From NCBI GenBank assembly GCA_963785075.1, contig CAWATW010000009.1, forward strand, positions 186,001 through 250,000: DNA of 64,000 bases. The letters run 5' to 3'. Shown here piece after piece: positions 1-8,434 of this stretch (its first letter is position 1; every line of letters begins with the position of its first letter). Both the position numbers and the translations under genes were made by a program. Origin of the DNA: JAOUGY01 sp963785075 (GTDB lineage Bacteria > Actinomycetota > Acidimicrobiia > Spongiisociales > ZC4RG35). A model generated the notes under the pieces. The model searched no databases, was not told the DNA's origin, and saw only the letters and a program-made list of their open reading frames with translations.

Positions 1-72
1 CGCCACGGATCCCGGTTTGCACCGGCGCAGATTCTCGTCGACGCCGCTGAGAACGGCGCGAAGTTCCGCTGA
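1..72 (+). CDS. 3' end of a gene cut by the window edge, possibly 3-hydroxyacyl-CoA dehydrogenase
   Basis: Frame 1 is open from the first base and stops with TGA at 70-72. It encodes a 23-residue tail containing RFAPAQILVDAAENGAKF. Tails of this type (RxxPxxLLxxLxxxGxxF) close 3-hydroxyacyl-CoA dehydrogenases and the fatty-acid oxidation alpha subunit, so that is the best guess. Only the tail is visible and nothing catalytic can be checked. Another protein with a similar end is possible. Confidence 0.4.
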   Translation, partial: RHGSRFAPAQILVDAAENGAKFR

Positions 73-137
73 CCGCGACATCTGGCGCTCGGCCTCGGGA
101 CGACCGGTCCGGCAAGACGCCGCGGCGGTTGGCCGTA

Positions 138-431
138 TCAGGCGTAGAGGCGGTGGTTGCCGACAATCGACGCCGCCATCGCCACCGGAGGCTCGTCGCA
201 CCGATCGGGCAGGCCCTCGGTGAACGCCTTGAACGATGCAAGGTCGATGAGTGGGTTTGACTCTGCCGCGAGGCTGGCGATGTGAACGAAACTCACTCCA
301 TCGTCGAGTCGCAGCGTGCCATATCTCAGGCCCTCTGGCTCGGCGACCGACAATTCGGCGAACACTGCCTCGACGAGCGCCTGGTTGTCGTCGCCTCTTC
401 CCTCTTTCACGCGATATCGAACGACTGTCAT
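138..431 (-). CDS. Small conserved protein, possible antibiotic-biosynthesis-monooxygenase-like (dimeric alpha/beta barrel) fold
   Basis: A 97-residue protein. The start at 431 begins MTVVRYRVKEGRG; the frame continues upstream to an ATG at 497, but that extension (RRKKTARKEE) looks like translated leader. The N-terminal strand followed by a helix starting DDNQALVEAVFAEL and the strand TLRLDDGVSFVHIASL resemble ABM-type dimeric ferredoxin-like proteins. The function is unknown. The gene stands alone and points away from the cysteine synthase. Its upstream region (501-537) carries two tandem palindromes that probably control it. The fold is inferred from sequence pattern only. Confidence 0.6.
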   Translation of the reverse strand: MTVVRYRVKEGRGDDNQALVEAVFAELSVAEPEGLRYGTLRLDDGVSFVHIASLAAESNPLIDLASFKAFTEGLPDRCDEPPVAMAASIVGNHRLYA

Positions 432-838
432 GCCCACGGTCTCTTCCTTCCGCGCCGTCTTCTTACGCCGGATTTCGGAGCCAGATGCACGGCACATGTT
501 CGGTAACGTGAACGTTACCGTAACAGAAACGTTACCGACATGGTCTGCCGAGACCGGATCGATTGGCAGCCTTCACGCGCGCCTCGATCGATTCGGCCAA
601 GATCAGATCGACGCTCCGCATGGCACCACCGAGGGCGACCTCGGGATGGCGGCTCAAGGCGTCGCACCTTCCAAGCGCTGAGTTGAGCGGTGTCTGGGCT
701 GGTTGTCGAGCCCGAAGGTGTCGTCCACTCCCGGGAACGTCGAAAGACAACAGTCGTCCCGGTGGTCGTGGCCAACCGGAGTTCAACGCGACGCCCCAAA
801 ACCGGAATGGATCGCCGCTCTCACCCGTTGCCCTCACC
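432..838. other. Gene-free stretch holding tandem palindromic operators
   Basis: This 407-base region lies between the divergent genes at 431 (leftward) and 839 (rightward). The operator-like palindromes at 501-537 are its only clear content. Open frames crossing it on both strands have no plausible start and no protein-like composition. The right-hand 300 bases before the cysteine synthase show nothing recognisable. Confidence 0.5.
501..537. promoter_or_regulatory. Two tandem copies of a 16-bp palindrome GTAAC-N6-GTTAC
   Basis: Bases 503-518 read GTAACGTGAACGTTAC and bases 520-535 read GTAACAGAAACGTTAC. Both have the form GTAAC-N6-GTTAC, and their centres lie 17 bp apart. The first extends to a perfect 9-bp-arm palindrome at 501-520. 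The site is about 70 bp upstream of the leftward gene starting at 431. The size and spacing suit a TetR-type dimer pair. No regulator gene is adjacent in the window. Confidence 0.6.
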
Positions 839-1699
839 GTGAGACCGGGCAACACTCCGATCGTCGAATTGAAGGCTCTGGCGCCTGCAGGCACTCGACT
901 GTTCGCCAAGCTCGAGTGGTTCAACCCGACCGGCTCGATCAAGGACCGGGCTGCCTGGTACATGTTCCAGAACGCCGTGGTCCAGGGAAAGCTGGCGCCG
1001 GGTCAACCGCTGATCGAAGCCACGTCGGGCAACACCGGGATCGGGCTCGCCCGATTGGCGTTGATCCACAAGCATCCGATGGCGATCTGCCTCCCCAGTG
1101 CTGCCACGGAGGAACGCAAGACGATCCTCCGCGCCTACGGCGCCCACCTGATCGAGGTGGAGGGCGGCCCCAACGACGCCATCGCTCACGCCAAGGGGCT
1201 CGTCGAGGCAGGGGAAGGCCTCATGCTCTATCAGTACGGCAACCGTTGGAACGTGTATTCGCACTTCTTCGGGACGTCCCAGGAGATCATTCGGGACTGG
1301 CCACTCGAGCAACCCCCCACCCACCTGTTCGCGGCGTATGGCACCGGAGGGACCCTGACGGGCACCAGCCGCGGGCTCGTGCTCGAGTGGAGCGACCTCC
1401 GGGTGCACTCTGTGGAGCCGTACGTCGACGACCCGATCGGCGGCATGCGGTCCCAGGACGACCCGTTTCAGCCTCCGATCGCCGACCTGCGGCTCGTCAC
1501 CGGTCGACACCAGATCCACCGGAAGGTCGCCGACGAGATGGTCGCTCGTGTGATGGAGACCGAGGGCCACTTCGTGGGCACATCGTCGGGCGCGATCCTG
1601 GAGGCCGCCGTCGCCGGTCTCGAGGCCGACGGCGGCGCCGCAATCGCACTGCTCCCCGACGCCGGATGGAAGTATCTCAGCGGCGCCCCCTGGAGCTGA
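839..1699 (+). CDS. Cysteine synthase family PLP enzyme (CysK/CysM type)
   Basis: A 286-residue fold-type II PLP enzyme, expected to make L-cysteine from an activated serine (O-acetyl- or O-phosphoserine) and sulfide. The GTG start at 839 gives MRPGNTPIVELKAL, matching where family members begin; the frame is open further upstream but is not protein-like. Visible landmarks are NPTGSIKDRAA (Lys that binds PLP), TSGNTGIGLA (substrate loop), YGTGGTLTGT (PLP phosphate loop) and GTSSGA near the C-terminus. It is slightly shorter than the usual 300-310 residues. No sulfur-assimilation genes are beside it, so the in vivo substrate cannot be told. Confidence 0.88.
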   Translation: MRPGNTPIVELKALAPAGTRLFAKLEWFNPTGSIKDRAAWYMFQNAVVQGKLAPGQPLIEATSGNTGIGLARLALIHKHPMAICLPSAATEERKTILRAYGAHLIEVEGGPNDAIAHAKGLVEAGEGLMLYQYGNRWNVYSHFFGTSQEIIRDWPLEQPPTHLFAAYGTGGTLTGTSRGLVLEWSDLRVHSVEPYVDDPIGGMRSQDDPFQPPIADLRLVTGRHQIHRKVADEMVARVMETEGHFVGTSSGAILEAAVAGLEADGGAAIALLPDAGWKYLSGAPWS

Positions 1700-1780
1700 G
1701 CGTCGGTACGTATTGCTCAACTTCGGCGACGGCCGGTCGATTCACGAATACGGCCGTTCCGACTGGTCCTGGAGCAACCA

Positions 1781-2923
1781 ATGAGAATCCTGTTCGTCGA
1801 CGATGACATGAGCCGCCTGGTCGAGGCGAGAGACCTCCTCCAGAGCTCGAGCCTCGGCGTGGCGGCATCATTCGTGAACGATCAGTTCGAAGCCGAGTCC
1901 GAGCTCGATGGCCGCGATTGGGATGTGCTGGTTGCGGCCGTCGACACACCTCGTTCGATCGGTGCCCGCATCGTGGCGTCGGCCGAAGTGGAGCACCCCA
2001 CGGTGGCGCGCCTCGTCCATTCCCAGGTCACGGCCGCCCGCGACCACCTGGGCGCACACATGTTTCTGAAACGGCCTTTCTCAGCCCAGCAACTCCGCCA
2101 GGCGCTGTACGGCACCGTGCGATGGCGGGACCGCCTCGGCGGGGCTGCGATCTCCCAGCTCGTGGCCGGAGCGCGAGACCTGCCAACACTTCCGCAGGTC
2201 TACCGAGCCGTACAACAAGAGCTGAACTCTGATGACCCTTCGATGCATCGAGTCGGCCAGATCATCCAGTCGGATGCCGCCACCAGCATTCGGGTTCTGC
2301 GGGTCGCGAACTCGGCGCTGTTCGGGCTGAGATCGGAAGTGGGCGACGTGGTGCAGGCCACCGCCCTGCTCGGCATGAGAGCGATCAGCTCACTCGCCCT
2401 TGCGGCCAGCCTCTTCGCACACTCCGATCTCGACCAGAGGTTCCTCGAGCGGATGTGGCAGGAGTCCATGAGGGTGGGGGCAGTGGCCCGTCACATCGCG
2501 GCGGACCTGGAACTGGCGCGTACCGAGATCGAAGAGGCGCAACTCGCCGGCCTGCTCCACGACATCGGCGACTTCGTGCTCTTCCAGAACTGGCCGAAGG
2601 ACTTCCTGGCCGTGGACCGCGCCGATCGCGACCGCAGCGAGCTCGAGCTGTTTGGTGCGACCCACGCCGACATCGGCGGCTACCTCACGGCGGTGTGGGA
2701 ACTCCCGGTGGGGGTGGTCGACGCGGTCACCACGCATCATGAACCGTCGACGAGCCGCTACCCGCAGCATCCGTCGGCCGCCACCGCCGTTCATGTGGCC
2801 CGCACCCTGATGGATACCGAAGGCAGGCTGGAGGGTGCGCCCATCGACATGAGGCACATCAAGGCCATCGGCCGCACGTCACGTCTGCAGCGATGGGGAG
2901 AGATGATCACCGTCGACCGGTGA
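1781..2923 (+). CDS. Pseudo-receiver plus HDOD domain signalling protein
   Basis: A 380-residue cytoplasmic protein. Residues 1-115 form a response-regulator-like receiver beginning MRILFVDDDM with the conserved Lys in FLKRPF. Residues about 135-330 form an HDOD domain (LPTLPQVYRAVQQEL, then LLGMRAISSLALA and GLLHDIGDFVLF). The usual phospho-acceptor Asp of the receiver appears replaced: the stretch is DVLVAAVDTP, which puts Ala53 four residues before the Pro. HDOD proteins act in cyclic-nucleotide and stress signalling, often without catalysis. ATG at 1781 is preceded by GGAG at good spacing. No partner kinase is nearby. Confidence 0.85.
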   Translation: MRILFVDDDMSRLVEARDLLQSSSLGVAASFVNDQFEAESELDGRDWDVLVAAVDTPRSIGARIVASAEVEHPTVARLVHSQVTAARDHLGAHMFLKRPFSAQQLRQALYGTVRWRDRLGGAAISQLVAGARDLPTLPQVYRAVQQELNSDDPSMHRVGQIIQSDAATSIRVLRVANSALFGLRSEVGDVVQATALLGMRAISSLALAASLFAHSDLDQRFLERMWQESMRVGAVARHIAADLELARTEIEEAQLAGLLHDIGDFVLFQNWPKDFLAVDRADRDRSELELFGATHADIGGYLTAVWELPVGVVDAVTTHHEPSTSRYPQHPSAATAVHVARTLMDTEGRLEGAPIDMRHIKAIGRTSRLQRWGEMITVDR

Positions 2924-2949
2924 TCCACCTCCCCCCAACGGTGGAGTGA

Positions 2950-2978
2950 GTGCCACCGGCCGAACCGGCCGGTGGCAC
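2950..2978. terminator. Strong hairpin between convergent genes
   Basis: GTGCCACCGGCCG at 2950-2962 pairs perfectly with 2966-2978 around a 3-base loop. It lies between the stop of the HDOD gene (2923) and the stop of the leftward lipoprotein gene (2985). A bidirectional terminator is the natural reading, although no T-tract follows. Confidence 0.7.
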
Positions 2979-2984
2979 CGTACG

Positions 2985-5213
2985 TCATCCTCCGATGTCG
3001 ACCTTGCCCACCTCGGTGAGACCGTCGAAGAGATTGCCCTGGAGGTATCCGGCCGACATCGTCCACAGAACGTCGCCGACCACCAGGCTGCGCTGGATCT
3101 GCTCCTGCCATCCGTCGTCGTTCGGCCAGCACACCTCGATCACCGACTCGGGAGCGAACCGCTCGGCCAGGGCGTCGCGCTCGTCTGCGGGGACACCCCA
3201 TCCCTCGAGCTCGCTCAGCGGCACCGGATCGCAGTAGTAGCTTCCGTACCCCCGATCGTCTCCGGGCTCGCACACTTGGACTCGGCCGTAGTCCTCCAGA
3301 GTCATGTAGTGCAGTTCGCTGTTCTGCGACGGGAAGTCGTCTTCCGTGAGCTCCGTGCACGTCGTAGTGGGCTCACCACCCGGCGCCACGTGGGTGACCC
3401 GTCCTACCTCGGTGATCGAGGCCTCTCCGATGTCGAGCAACACGGCGCCGTTGATCCTGTCCTGGTTCCACGTACGGATCGGCAACACAGCGATACCGCG
3501 GTCCGGGAGGTATTGGAACGCTCGATGGTCGTATTCGGCGACAGACTCGGCATCCGGCAGCTTCCACGTGGCGAGTTCCTGGGGATTTGCCGGGTCGGCG
3601 ACCGAGAACAGGCTCACCTTGAACCCGACGACCTGGCCTTCCTCGGTGGCGTCGCGGCCGACCCCCAGGAGGCGGTCATCGCCGATCGGGTGGAGGTAGG
3701 TCGAGAAACCGGGGATCTTCAGCTCACCGCTCACCGATGGCGCCGTCGGATCGGACAGATCGATCACGTACAGCGGATCGACCTGCCGGAACGTCACCGC
3801 AAAGGCCACATCGTCGAGGATTCGAGCGGAGTAGAGCGCCTCACCTTTGCCCAGGCCACCCACCCTGCCCACCTGTTCGAGAGCATCGCCACGTTCTTCC
3901 AGGACGGTGAGGAACGTCTCACTGACGTTCGATTCATCCCATGGCGAGCCGTCGGTGGTCACCAGCCGCAGGTATCCGTCGGTCTCGTCGAGCGAGAACT
4001 GATTGAGAAGGCTGCCCTTGACCTCACCTGAAGCGACGTATTCGGCCTCGGCCCCGGTGTTGTCGAACGCATGGAGCTGAGTGGTGTAATTCTCGCTCCA
4101 TCGAGTGATCTCCGACTCATCCGTCACGTCGGGTTCGATCCACTTGGTGGTGGCGACGTAGAAGCGGTCGGAGGACGCATAGACGGTCTGGCCCGACGCC
4201 AGCACGCCGGTCCCGCTTCCGATTCCAAGGCCGGTTCCGAGGTCCAGGCTCAAGACCGAAACCACGTCGAACCCGGCGAAGTCGGCTGGGCGGAAGACCC
4301 GGGCACAGTCGATCATCCGGCCTTCGCTCGCCGTCCCGGCGACGTCGAGGCTGAAGCGTGGCAGCCAATCGTCGATCGTGGACTCTGCGATCACGTCTCG
4401 GTTGAACTCCGTTGCTCGGTCCTCGCCGTTCTGGTTTGCGGGGTAGACGAACGGCAGCTGATTCGGGGGCGACGACATCGCCAGCCTCACGGTGTCGCCC
4501 ACGGCCCGCGCACTCAAGTAGGCGCCCTCGAGGCGGAGGGTGGCGGCGATCGACAGGTCGCTGGGGTCGGACAGGTCGATCTCGTAGATCACAGCGGCCT
4601 GGGAGAACTCGGGGACGATCCGCGACTCCGAGAAATCGTCGACCGGGATCGGGCCTCCGAACGTTCCCCCGTTGGTGATCACGAAAGCACGGTCGCCGGC
4701 GAAGAAGAGCTCATGAGACCAGCCCTCCTCCAGGCGCAGGGATCCACGGGCTGCGGGGGCGTCCCCGGCGAGGTCTACGTAGGTGAGAACGTTCTGAGAG
4801 ATCGTGAGGATGCGCCGACCGTCGGTCTTGATGATGTCGGGCTCGTCGACGTTTGCCTCCTGGGTGTTGGTGCCGCTGAACTCGTCGGACTGGAGGCTCT
4901 GAGCCGACGACGCATCACCGCCGGAGTCGTCACCGCCCCGCGCCAATTCCTCGGCCGCCGCCGTGGTCTCGAAGGCCACGTCACCCTCGAGCCACATCCA
5001 TGGATATCCGTCGGTTCCCAGACCGTACGGTCCCACCCGTTCCTGCGCCTCCGCCTTGATGTGGGCGAGCAGAGCCTCGCAGCTGTCGAAGGGAGTCAGG
5101 GCGGCCGTGAGTATCGCCGGGTCCACCTGCTCGGGCGACGCGACGTCGACCGCAGGCGTACAGGCGGCCACGGCCATCGCGAGCGCTGCCACCACTGCCA
5201 ATCTGGACTTCAC
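2985..5213 (-). CDS. Secreted lipoprotein with beta-propeller domain (PF09826-like)
   Basis: A 742-residue protein. The signal peptide is KSRLAVVAALAMAVAAC with a lipobox Cys, so it should be anchored outside the membrane. The body shows repeated beta-propeller blades (for example YEIDLSDPSDLSIAATLRL and LYVIDLSDPTAPSVSGELKI) and the family hallmark NVDEPDIIKTDGRRIL, which matches the actinobacterial and archaeal beta-propeller family PF09826. Of two adjacent GTG codons (5216 and 5213), 5213 has GGGAGG six bases upstream and is preferred. The function of the family is unknown. The gene diverges from the one at 5340. Confidence 0.87.
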   Translation of the reverse strand: MKSRLAVVAALAMAVAACTPAVDVASPEQVDPAILTAALTPFDSCEALLAHIKAEAQERVGPYGLGTDGYPWMWLEGDVAFETTAAAEELARGGDDSGGDASSAQSLQSDEFSGTNTQEANVDEPDIIKTDGRRILTISQNVLTYVDLAGDAPAARGSLRLEEGWSHELFFAGDRAFVITNGGTFGGPIPVDDFSESRIVPEFSQAAVIYEIDLSDPSDLSIAATLRLEGAYLSARAVGDTVRLAMSSPPNQLPFVYPANQNGEDRATEFNRDVIAESTIDDWLPRFSLDVAGTASEGRMIDCARVFRPADFAGFDVVSVLSLDLGTGLGIGSGTGVLASGQTVYASSDRFYVATTKWIEPDVTDESEITRWSENYTTQLHAFDNTGAEAEYVASGEVKGSLLNQFSLDETDGYLRLVTTDGSPWDESNVSETFLTVLEERGDALEQVGRVGGLGKGEALYSARILDDVAFAVTFRQVDPLYVIDLSDPTAPSVSGELKIPGFSTYLHPIGDDRLLGVGRDATEEGQVVGFKVSLFSVADPANPQELATWKLPDAESVAEYDHRAFQYLPDRGIAVLPIRTWNQDRINGAVLLDIGEASITEVGRVTHVAPGGEPTTTCTELTEDDFPSQNSELHYMTLEDYGRVQVCEPGDDRGYGSYYCDPVPLSELEGWGVPADERDALAERFAPESVIEVCWPNDDGWQEQIQRSLVVGDVLWTMSAGYLQGNLFDGLTEVGKVDIGG

Positions 5214-5339
5214 CACAATCCTCCCGGTACGAGTTCCACAGCTTGGACGTCATTCATCATCGACAGGTTCCCCACCTTTCTGGACGGCCACGCAGCGTGT
5301 TCGTGTACCCTCTCTCTGCGGGAGAGCAGAGGGGACTGC

Positions 5340-5870
5340 ATGGAGGACGATCTAGAGGCCACGGACACGGTGGTGGACCTCTCGGACAGCAGAAGCCGAA
5401 AACGATGGTTTGGTCGGCGCGCCGAGACCGACACCGCGATCGCGGAGACGCTGGTCCAACTCCGTCCGGCCCCGCGAGAGGTGCCGTCGACCCCGGTGGC
5501 ACTCGAGGTGGCACGTGATTGGATGCGGTACTTCGCGTTCATCGACGCCCACGTCCCCACGGGGCCCGAACCGCTGATCGATTCGTCACGCGGCCTCGCT
5601 CATCTCATCGCCGACCCCCGGGGCGTCGGCACGAGAGAAGTGATGGAAGCCCACAAGATCGCGGTGATGGCCGACAAGTACGCGCTCGTGTTCTCACTCG
5701 GCGGTTTCAGCGCAGGTGCGATCCGATGGGCCAACAAGAACGCCACCGCCCTTTTCGAATTCGACCACCACGGCCAGGTCAAGCCCGTTTCCGACGTCGC
5801 CAAGACACTGCTCGAGCGATCCGATCGGCGTCACCTCGCCGAGATGGGTCGATCAGACCTCGACGGTTGA
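5340..5870 (+). CDS. Hypothetical protein with a degenerate Mrr-type restriction-endonuclease-like C-terminal half
   Basis: A 176-residue protein starting ATG at 5340. Residues about 1-55 are charged and probably disordered. The C-terminal part contains GVGTREVMEAHKIAVMADK, ALVFSLGGFSAGAIRWA and ALFEFD. This pattern recalls the later half of Mrr-catalytic-like domains (a helix after the active site, the strand-loop VTTxGFTxxA, then a helix and final strand). Where the catalytic D...QxK should be, the sequence reads LIDSSRGLAHLIADPRG, with no QxK. If the match is right, the domain is catalytically dead. A different alpha/beta fold is possible, and no search could be run. Confidence 0.6.
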   Translation: MEDDLEATDTVVDLSDSRSRKRWFGRRAETDTAIAETLVQLRPAPREVPSTPVALEVARDWMRYFAFIDAHVPTGPEPLIDSSRGLAHLIADPRGVGTREVMEAHKIAVMADKYALVFSLGGFSAGAIRWANKNATALFEFDHHGQVKPVSDVAKTLLERSDRRHLAEMGRSDLDG

Positions 5871-5946
5871 GCGCGACGGATCAAATTGCGATCGCGAGAA
5901 CTCGCTCGAAGCACTGAACTGTGGTCGACCCCCGCCGACGGTACGA

Positions 5947-6198
5947 ATGGGGAAATCCATCGACACCAACTCAAGTTTCGACGTCTATCCGGCCGATGCT
6001 GTCGATATGAACTTCGTGGACTTGGCACCAACCAGTCCGCTGATCGTGGCAGAGCTTGCTGCGGCGGTGGGAAGTCGGCTCGCTCCCGATCCGACTCGCG
6101 CCGTCACGCGGGTGATCCTCGACGACAGACCGACGGAACGGTCGATCAAACCACCAGACCGGGTCGGCCTCGGCGAGTCGCTCGACACCTACCTGTAG
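5947..6198 (+). CDS. Possible small hypothetical protein
   Basis: An 83-residue frame beginning MGKSIDTNSSFDVYPADAV and ending GLGESLDTYL. Its composition (balanced acidic and hydrophobic residues, AELAAAVGSRLA helix) looks more protein-like than the other frames here. No clear ribosome binding site precedes the ATG at 5947, and no family is recognised. It follows the Mrr-like gene by 76 bases. It could be non-coding. Confidence 0.35.
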   Translation: MGKSIDTNSSFDVYPADAVDMNFVDLAPTSPLIVAELAAAVGSRLAPDPTRAVTRVILDDRPTERSIKPPDRVGLGESLDTYL

Positions 6199-6354
6199 AG
6201 CTCAGCACCGGGACAGCGGCACAATCGACTCACTCGAAGGAACGGGTGACGGGTGGAATCCGTTGACGCTCAGGGCGGAAACGGTCTGCGCTGCCCTGAT
6301 CGGGGAGCGCGGGGCGGAATGAGCTAGCGGTCGACCGCGGGTACCCTCGATTCC

Positions 6355-6816
6355 ATGCGCATCGTTCTGACGTTTGCGATCGTTGCTCTCGCCGAGATCG
6401 CAACCTTCATGGCCGTCGAGTCGCGAATCGGGTTGGGCGCCACGCTGCTCATCGCATTGGCCACTGCCGTGCTGGGCTCGACACTGGTGCGCCGCGCCGG
6501 CATGACCGTGTGGGAGGACTTCCGACGCCGTCTCGGCTCCGGGGAGATGCCGACCCGGGAGCTGTCTCACGGGGCCTCGATTCTGGTCGCCGGGGCCCTC
6601 TTGATATCGCCCGGGTTTCTCACCGACGCCATCGGGTTCGGCCTGCTGGTGCCCGCAGTCAGGGACCGCATTCACCGCATCGCGACGACTCGCTTTCAGA
6701 ACAAGGTCACGGTGATCACATCCGGGTTCGCCGCCCGGTCGGATCCGACGATCATCGACGCTGAGGGTTGGGAGGTCGTCGACGACGACATCGACCAGCG
6801 TCCCCAGATCAACTGA
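6355..6816 (+). CDS. fxsA: FxsA family membrane protein
   Basis: A 153-residue integral membrane protein. It has two N-terminal membrane helices (MRIVLTFAIVALAEIATFMA and TLLIALATAVLGSTLV), a cytoplasmic loop (WEDFRRRLGSGEMPTREL) and a third hydrophobic segment containing SPGFLTDAIGFGLL. This is the FxsA layout; in E. coli, FxsA relieves F-plasmid exclusion of phage T7, and its native role is unknown. The C-terminal 50 residues are soluble. The last 8 bases overlap the 3' end of the converging TM2-like gene. Confidence 0.9.
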   Translation: MRIVLTFAIVALAEIATFMAVESRIGLGATLLIALATAVLGSTLVRRAGMTVWEDFRRRLGSGEMPTRELSHGASILVAGALLISPGFLTDAIGFGLLVPAVRDRIHRIATTRFQNKVTVITSGFAARSDPTIIDAEGWEVVDDDIDQRPQIN

Positions 6817-7396
6817 TCAGCCGAACCGGGGATCGCGTCCGATGCGGTCGGTCGGCCTCTCGGAAGGCCTGTACCACCGACGACACGGTCACCACTGCGA
6901 ATCCCACATAGCCGACCCCGATCGAGAACAAGAAGAGATTCACCACCTGGATCAGGGCGAACGAGACCGCCAATGGCATGTTGCCGTTGTAGAACTGGCC
7001 GAGCCCAGCCCACAGCACCGACAGAATCGCCGCCAGCCCCGGGTTCCGAGGCTCCACATCCTGCGCGTGTGCAGGAACCGCCTGTTGAGGGGCCAGACGG
7101 ACCGCAAGCCCGGCCGGCGTTGCCGCATCGGCCAGGTCGTTGCTGAGGCTCACAGCGCGGGCCTCCGAATCGAAACCCTGGGGATCGACCGGCTCAAAGA
7201 CGATCCTGCCTCCCGGCACGCTCACCACGAAACGCCCGAACCCGATGCTCTCGAACCCGACCGTTCGTACTGCCCATCGACCGACCTGCACGTCCGACAT
7301 CCGGATCGTGACGCGGGCATCGTCGATGACGACCGAACCCGGCGAGGCAGAGACCGCACCGTCCGCTTCCTCCCACAACCGTCCTGTGTGGTGCAT
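6809..7396 (-). CDS. Protein with C-terminal TM2-like double membrane segment
   Basis: A 195-residue protein. Residues 1-125 are soluble and rich in beta strands (VVIDDARVTIRMSDVQVGRW, RFVVSVPGGRIVFEP), resembling a PH-like or WH-like sheet. From residue about 130 the sequence NPGLAAILSVLWAGLGQFYNG is the classic first TM2 helix, followed by a Phe/Val-rich second hairpin. TM2 proteins have two short membrane helices with a tight turn; their roles are mostly unknown. The gene converges on fxsA with an 8-base overlap. Confidence 0.75.
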   Translation of the reverse strand: MHHTGRLWEEADGAVSASPGSVVIDDARVTIRMSDVQVGRWAVRTVGFESIGFGRFVVSVPGGRIVFEPVDPQGFDSEARAVSLSNDLADAATPAGLAVRLAPQQAVPAHAQDVEPRNPGLAAILSVLWAGLGQFYNGNMPLAVSFALIQVVNLFLFSIGVGYVGFAVVTVSSVVQAFREADRPHRTRSPVRLIS

Positions 7397-7500
7397 GTCT
7401 CACCGACGCTACTCGCCACCGTCGAGATACGTGAGGGACACCAAAGGGCCCCGTCCTCCGCGAGGCGCTCGAGCCGACGCCGGGAGTAGGCTCTCCATCC

Positions 7501-8409
7501 ATGCCACGTCCACTCCGTGTTGGAATCCAGCTGCCAGAAGTGGAGCGAGAGGTCCCGTGGCCCGAATACCGCGACATGGCAGTCGCCGCCGAACAAGCTG
7601 GTTTCGAGTCGCTTTGGGTCGGGGATCACCTGCTGTACCGCACAGAGGCCGGCGGCGCCGGTCCATGGGAAGCCTGGTCCTTGCTGGCGGCGATCGGGGC
7701 GGTGACCGAACGAGTGGAACTCGGGCCGTTGGTGGCCGCCACGGCATTCCACAACCCGGCGATGCTCGCCAAGAAGGCCGCCACGGTCGACGAGATCTCA
7801 GGGGGCCGGCTCGTCCTCGGCCTGGGAGCGGGCTGGAACAAGGTCGAGTTCGAGGCCTTCGGATTCCCCTACGACCGCAGGGCCAGCCGGTTCGAGGAGG
7901 CCTTCACGATCATTCGGACACTCCTGTCCGAGGGCCAGATCGACTTCGAGGGTGAGTTCTACGTACTTCGTGACTGCGAGCTGCTCCCCCGTCCCCGGCC
8001 CGGCGGCCCGCCGCTGATGGTGGGGTCGATCGGACCTCGCGTTCTTCGCTCGACGCTGCCGTGGGTGCGCTCCTGGAACGCCTGGTACTCGTGGTACGGC
8101 AACGGTCCCGAGCAACTCGTGCCGATGCTCGAAGACATCGACGATCTTTGCCGCTCGGTGGGACGTGACCCCCGGACCCTCGACCGCACCGTGACGGTGA
8201 TGGTCCAGATGCCGGACGGTGTCGGTGAGGCCTACGGGTCTCCGGGGCGCTCGACCGCCCCCCCGATCCGATCCGATCGATTGGTCGAAACTCTCGCGAC
8301 ATACGCACGGCTCGGCGTCGACGAGGTCCAACTGGTCGTGGATCCCATCACGATCGGTTCCATCGAGGCGCTGGCGGCACAGCTGGATCGCCTCGACCGA
8401 GGCGCGTGA
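7501..8409 (+). CDS. LLM class F420-dependent oxidoreductase
   Basis: A 302-residue luciferase-like monooxygenase family TIM barrel. Landmarks are RVGIQLPE at the first strand, GFESLWVGDHLL, ELGPLVAATAFHNPAMLAKKAATVDEIS and GRLVLGLGAGWNKVEFEAFG. In actinobacteria this subgroup normally uses coenzyme F420 to reduce or oxidise small organic substrates. The second F420-type enzyme at 18784 supports the organism making F420. The substrate is unknown. The metallo-hydrolase gene follows 25 bases later on the same strand. Confidence 0.88.
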   Translation: MPRPLRVGIQLPEVEREVPWPEYRDMAVAAEQAGFESLWVGDHLLYRTEAGGAGPWEAWSLLAAIGAVTERVELGPLVAATAFHNPAMLAKKAATVDEISGGRLVLGLGAGWNKVEFEAFGFPYDRRASRFEEAFTIIRTLLSEGQIDFEGEFYVLRDCELLPRPRPGGPPLMVGSIGPRVLRSTLPWVRSWNAWYSWYGNGPEQLVPMLEDIDDLCRSVGRDPRTLDRTVTVMVQMPDGVGEAYGSPGRSTAPPIRSDRLVETLATYARLGVDEVQLVVDPITIGSIEALAAQLDRLDRGA

Positions 8410-8434
8410 TTCCACGACGCGATAGGGTCGCCGT

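Noticed and set aside
5985..6188. Opposite-strand frame at the possible small gene 5947-6198.
   Set aside because: It is shorter, rich in Ser/Arg/Thr and lacks a ribosome site, so the plus-strand reading was kept, with low confidence.
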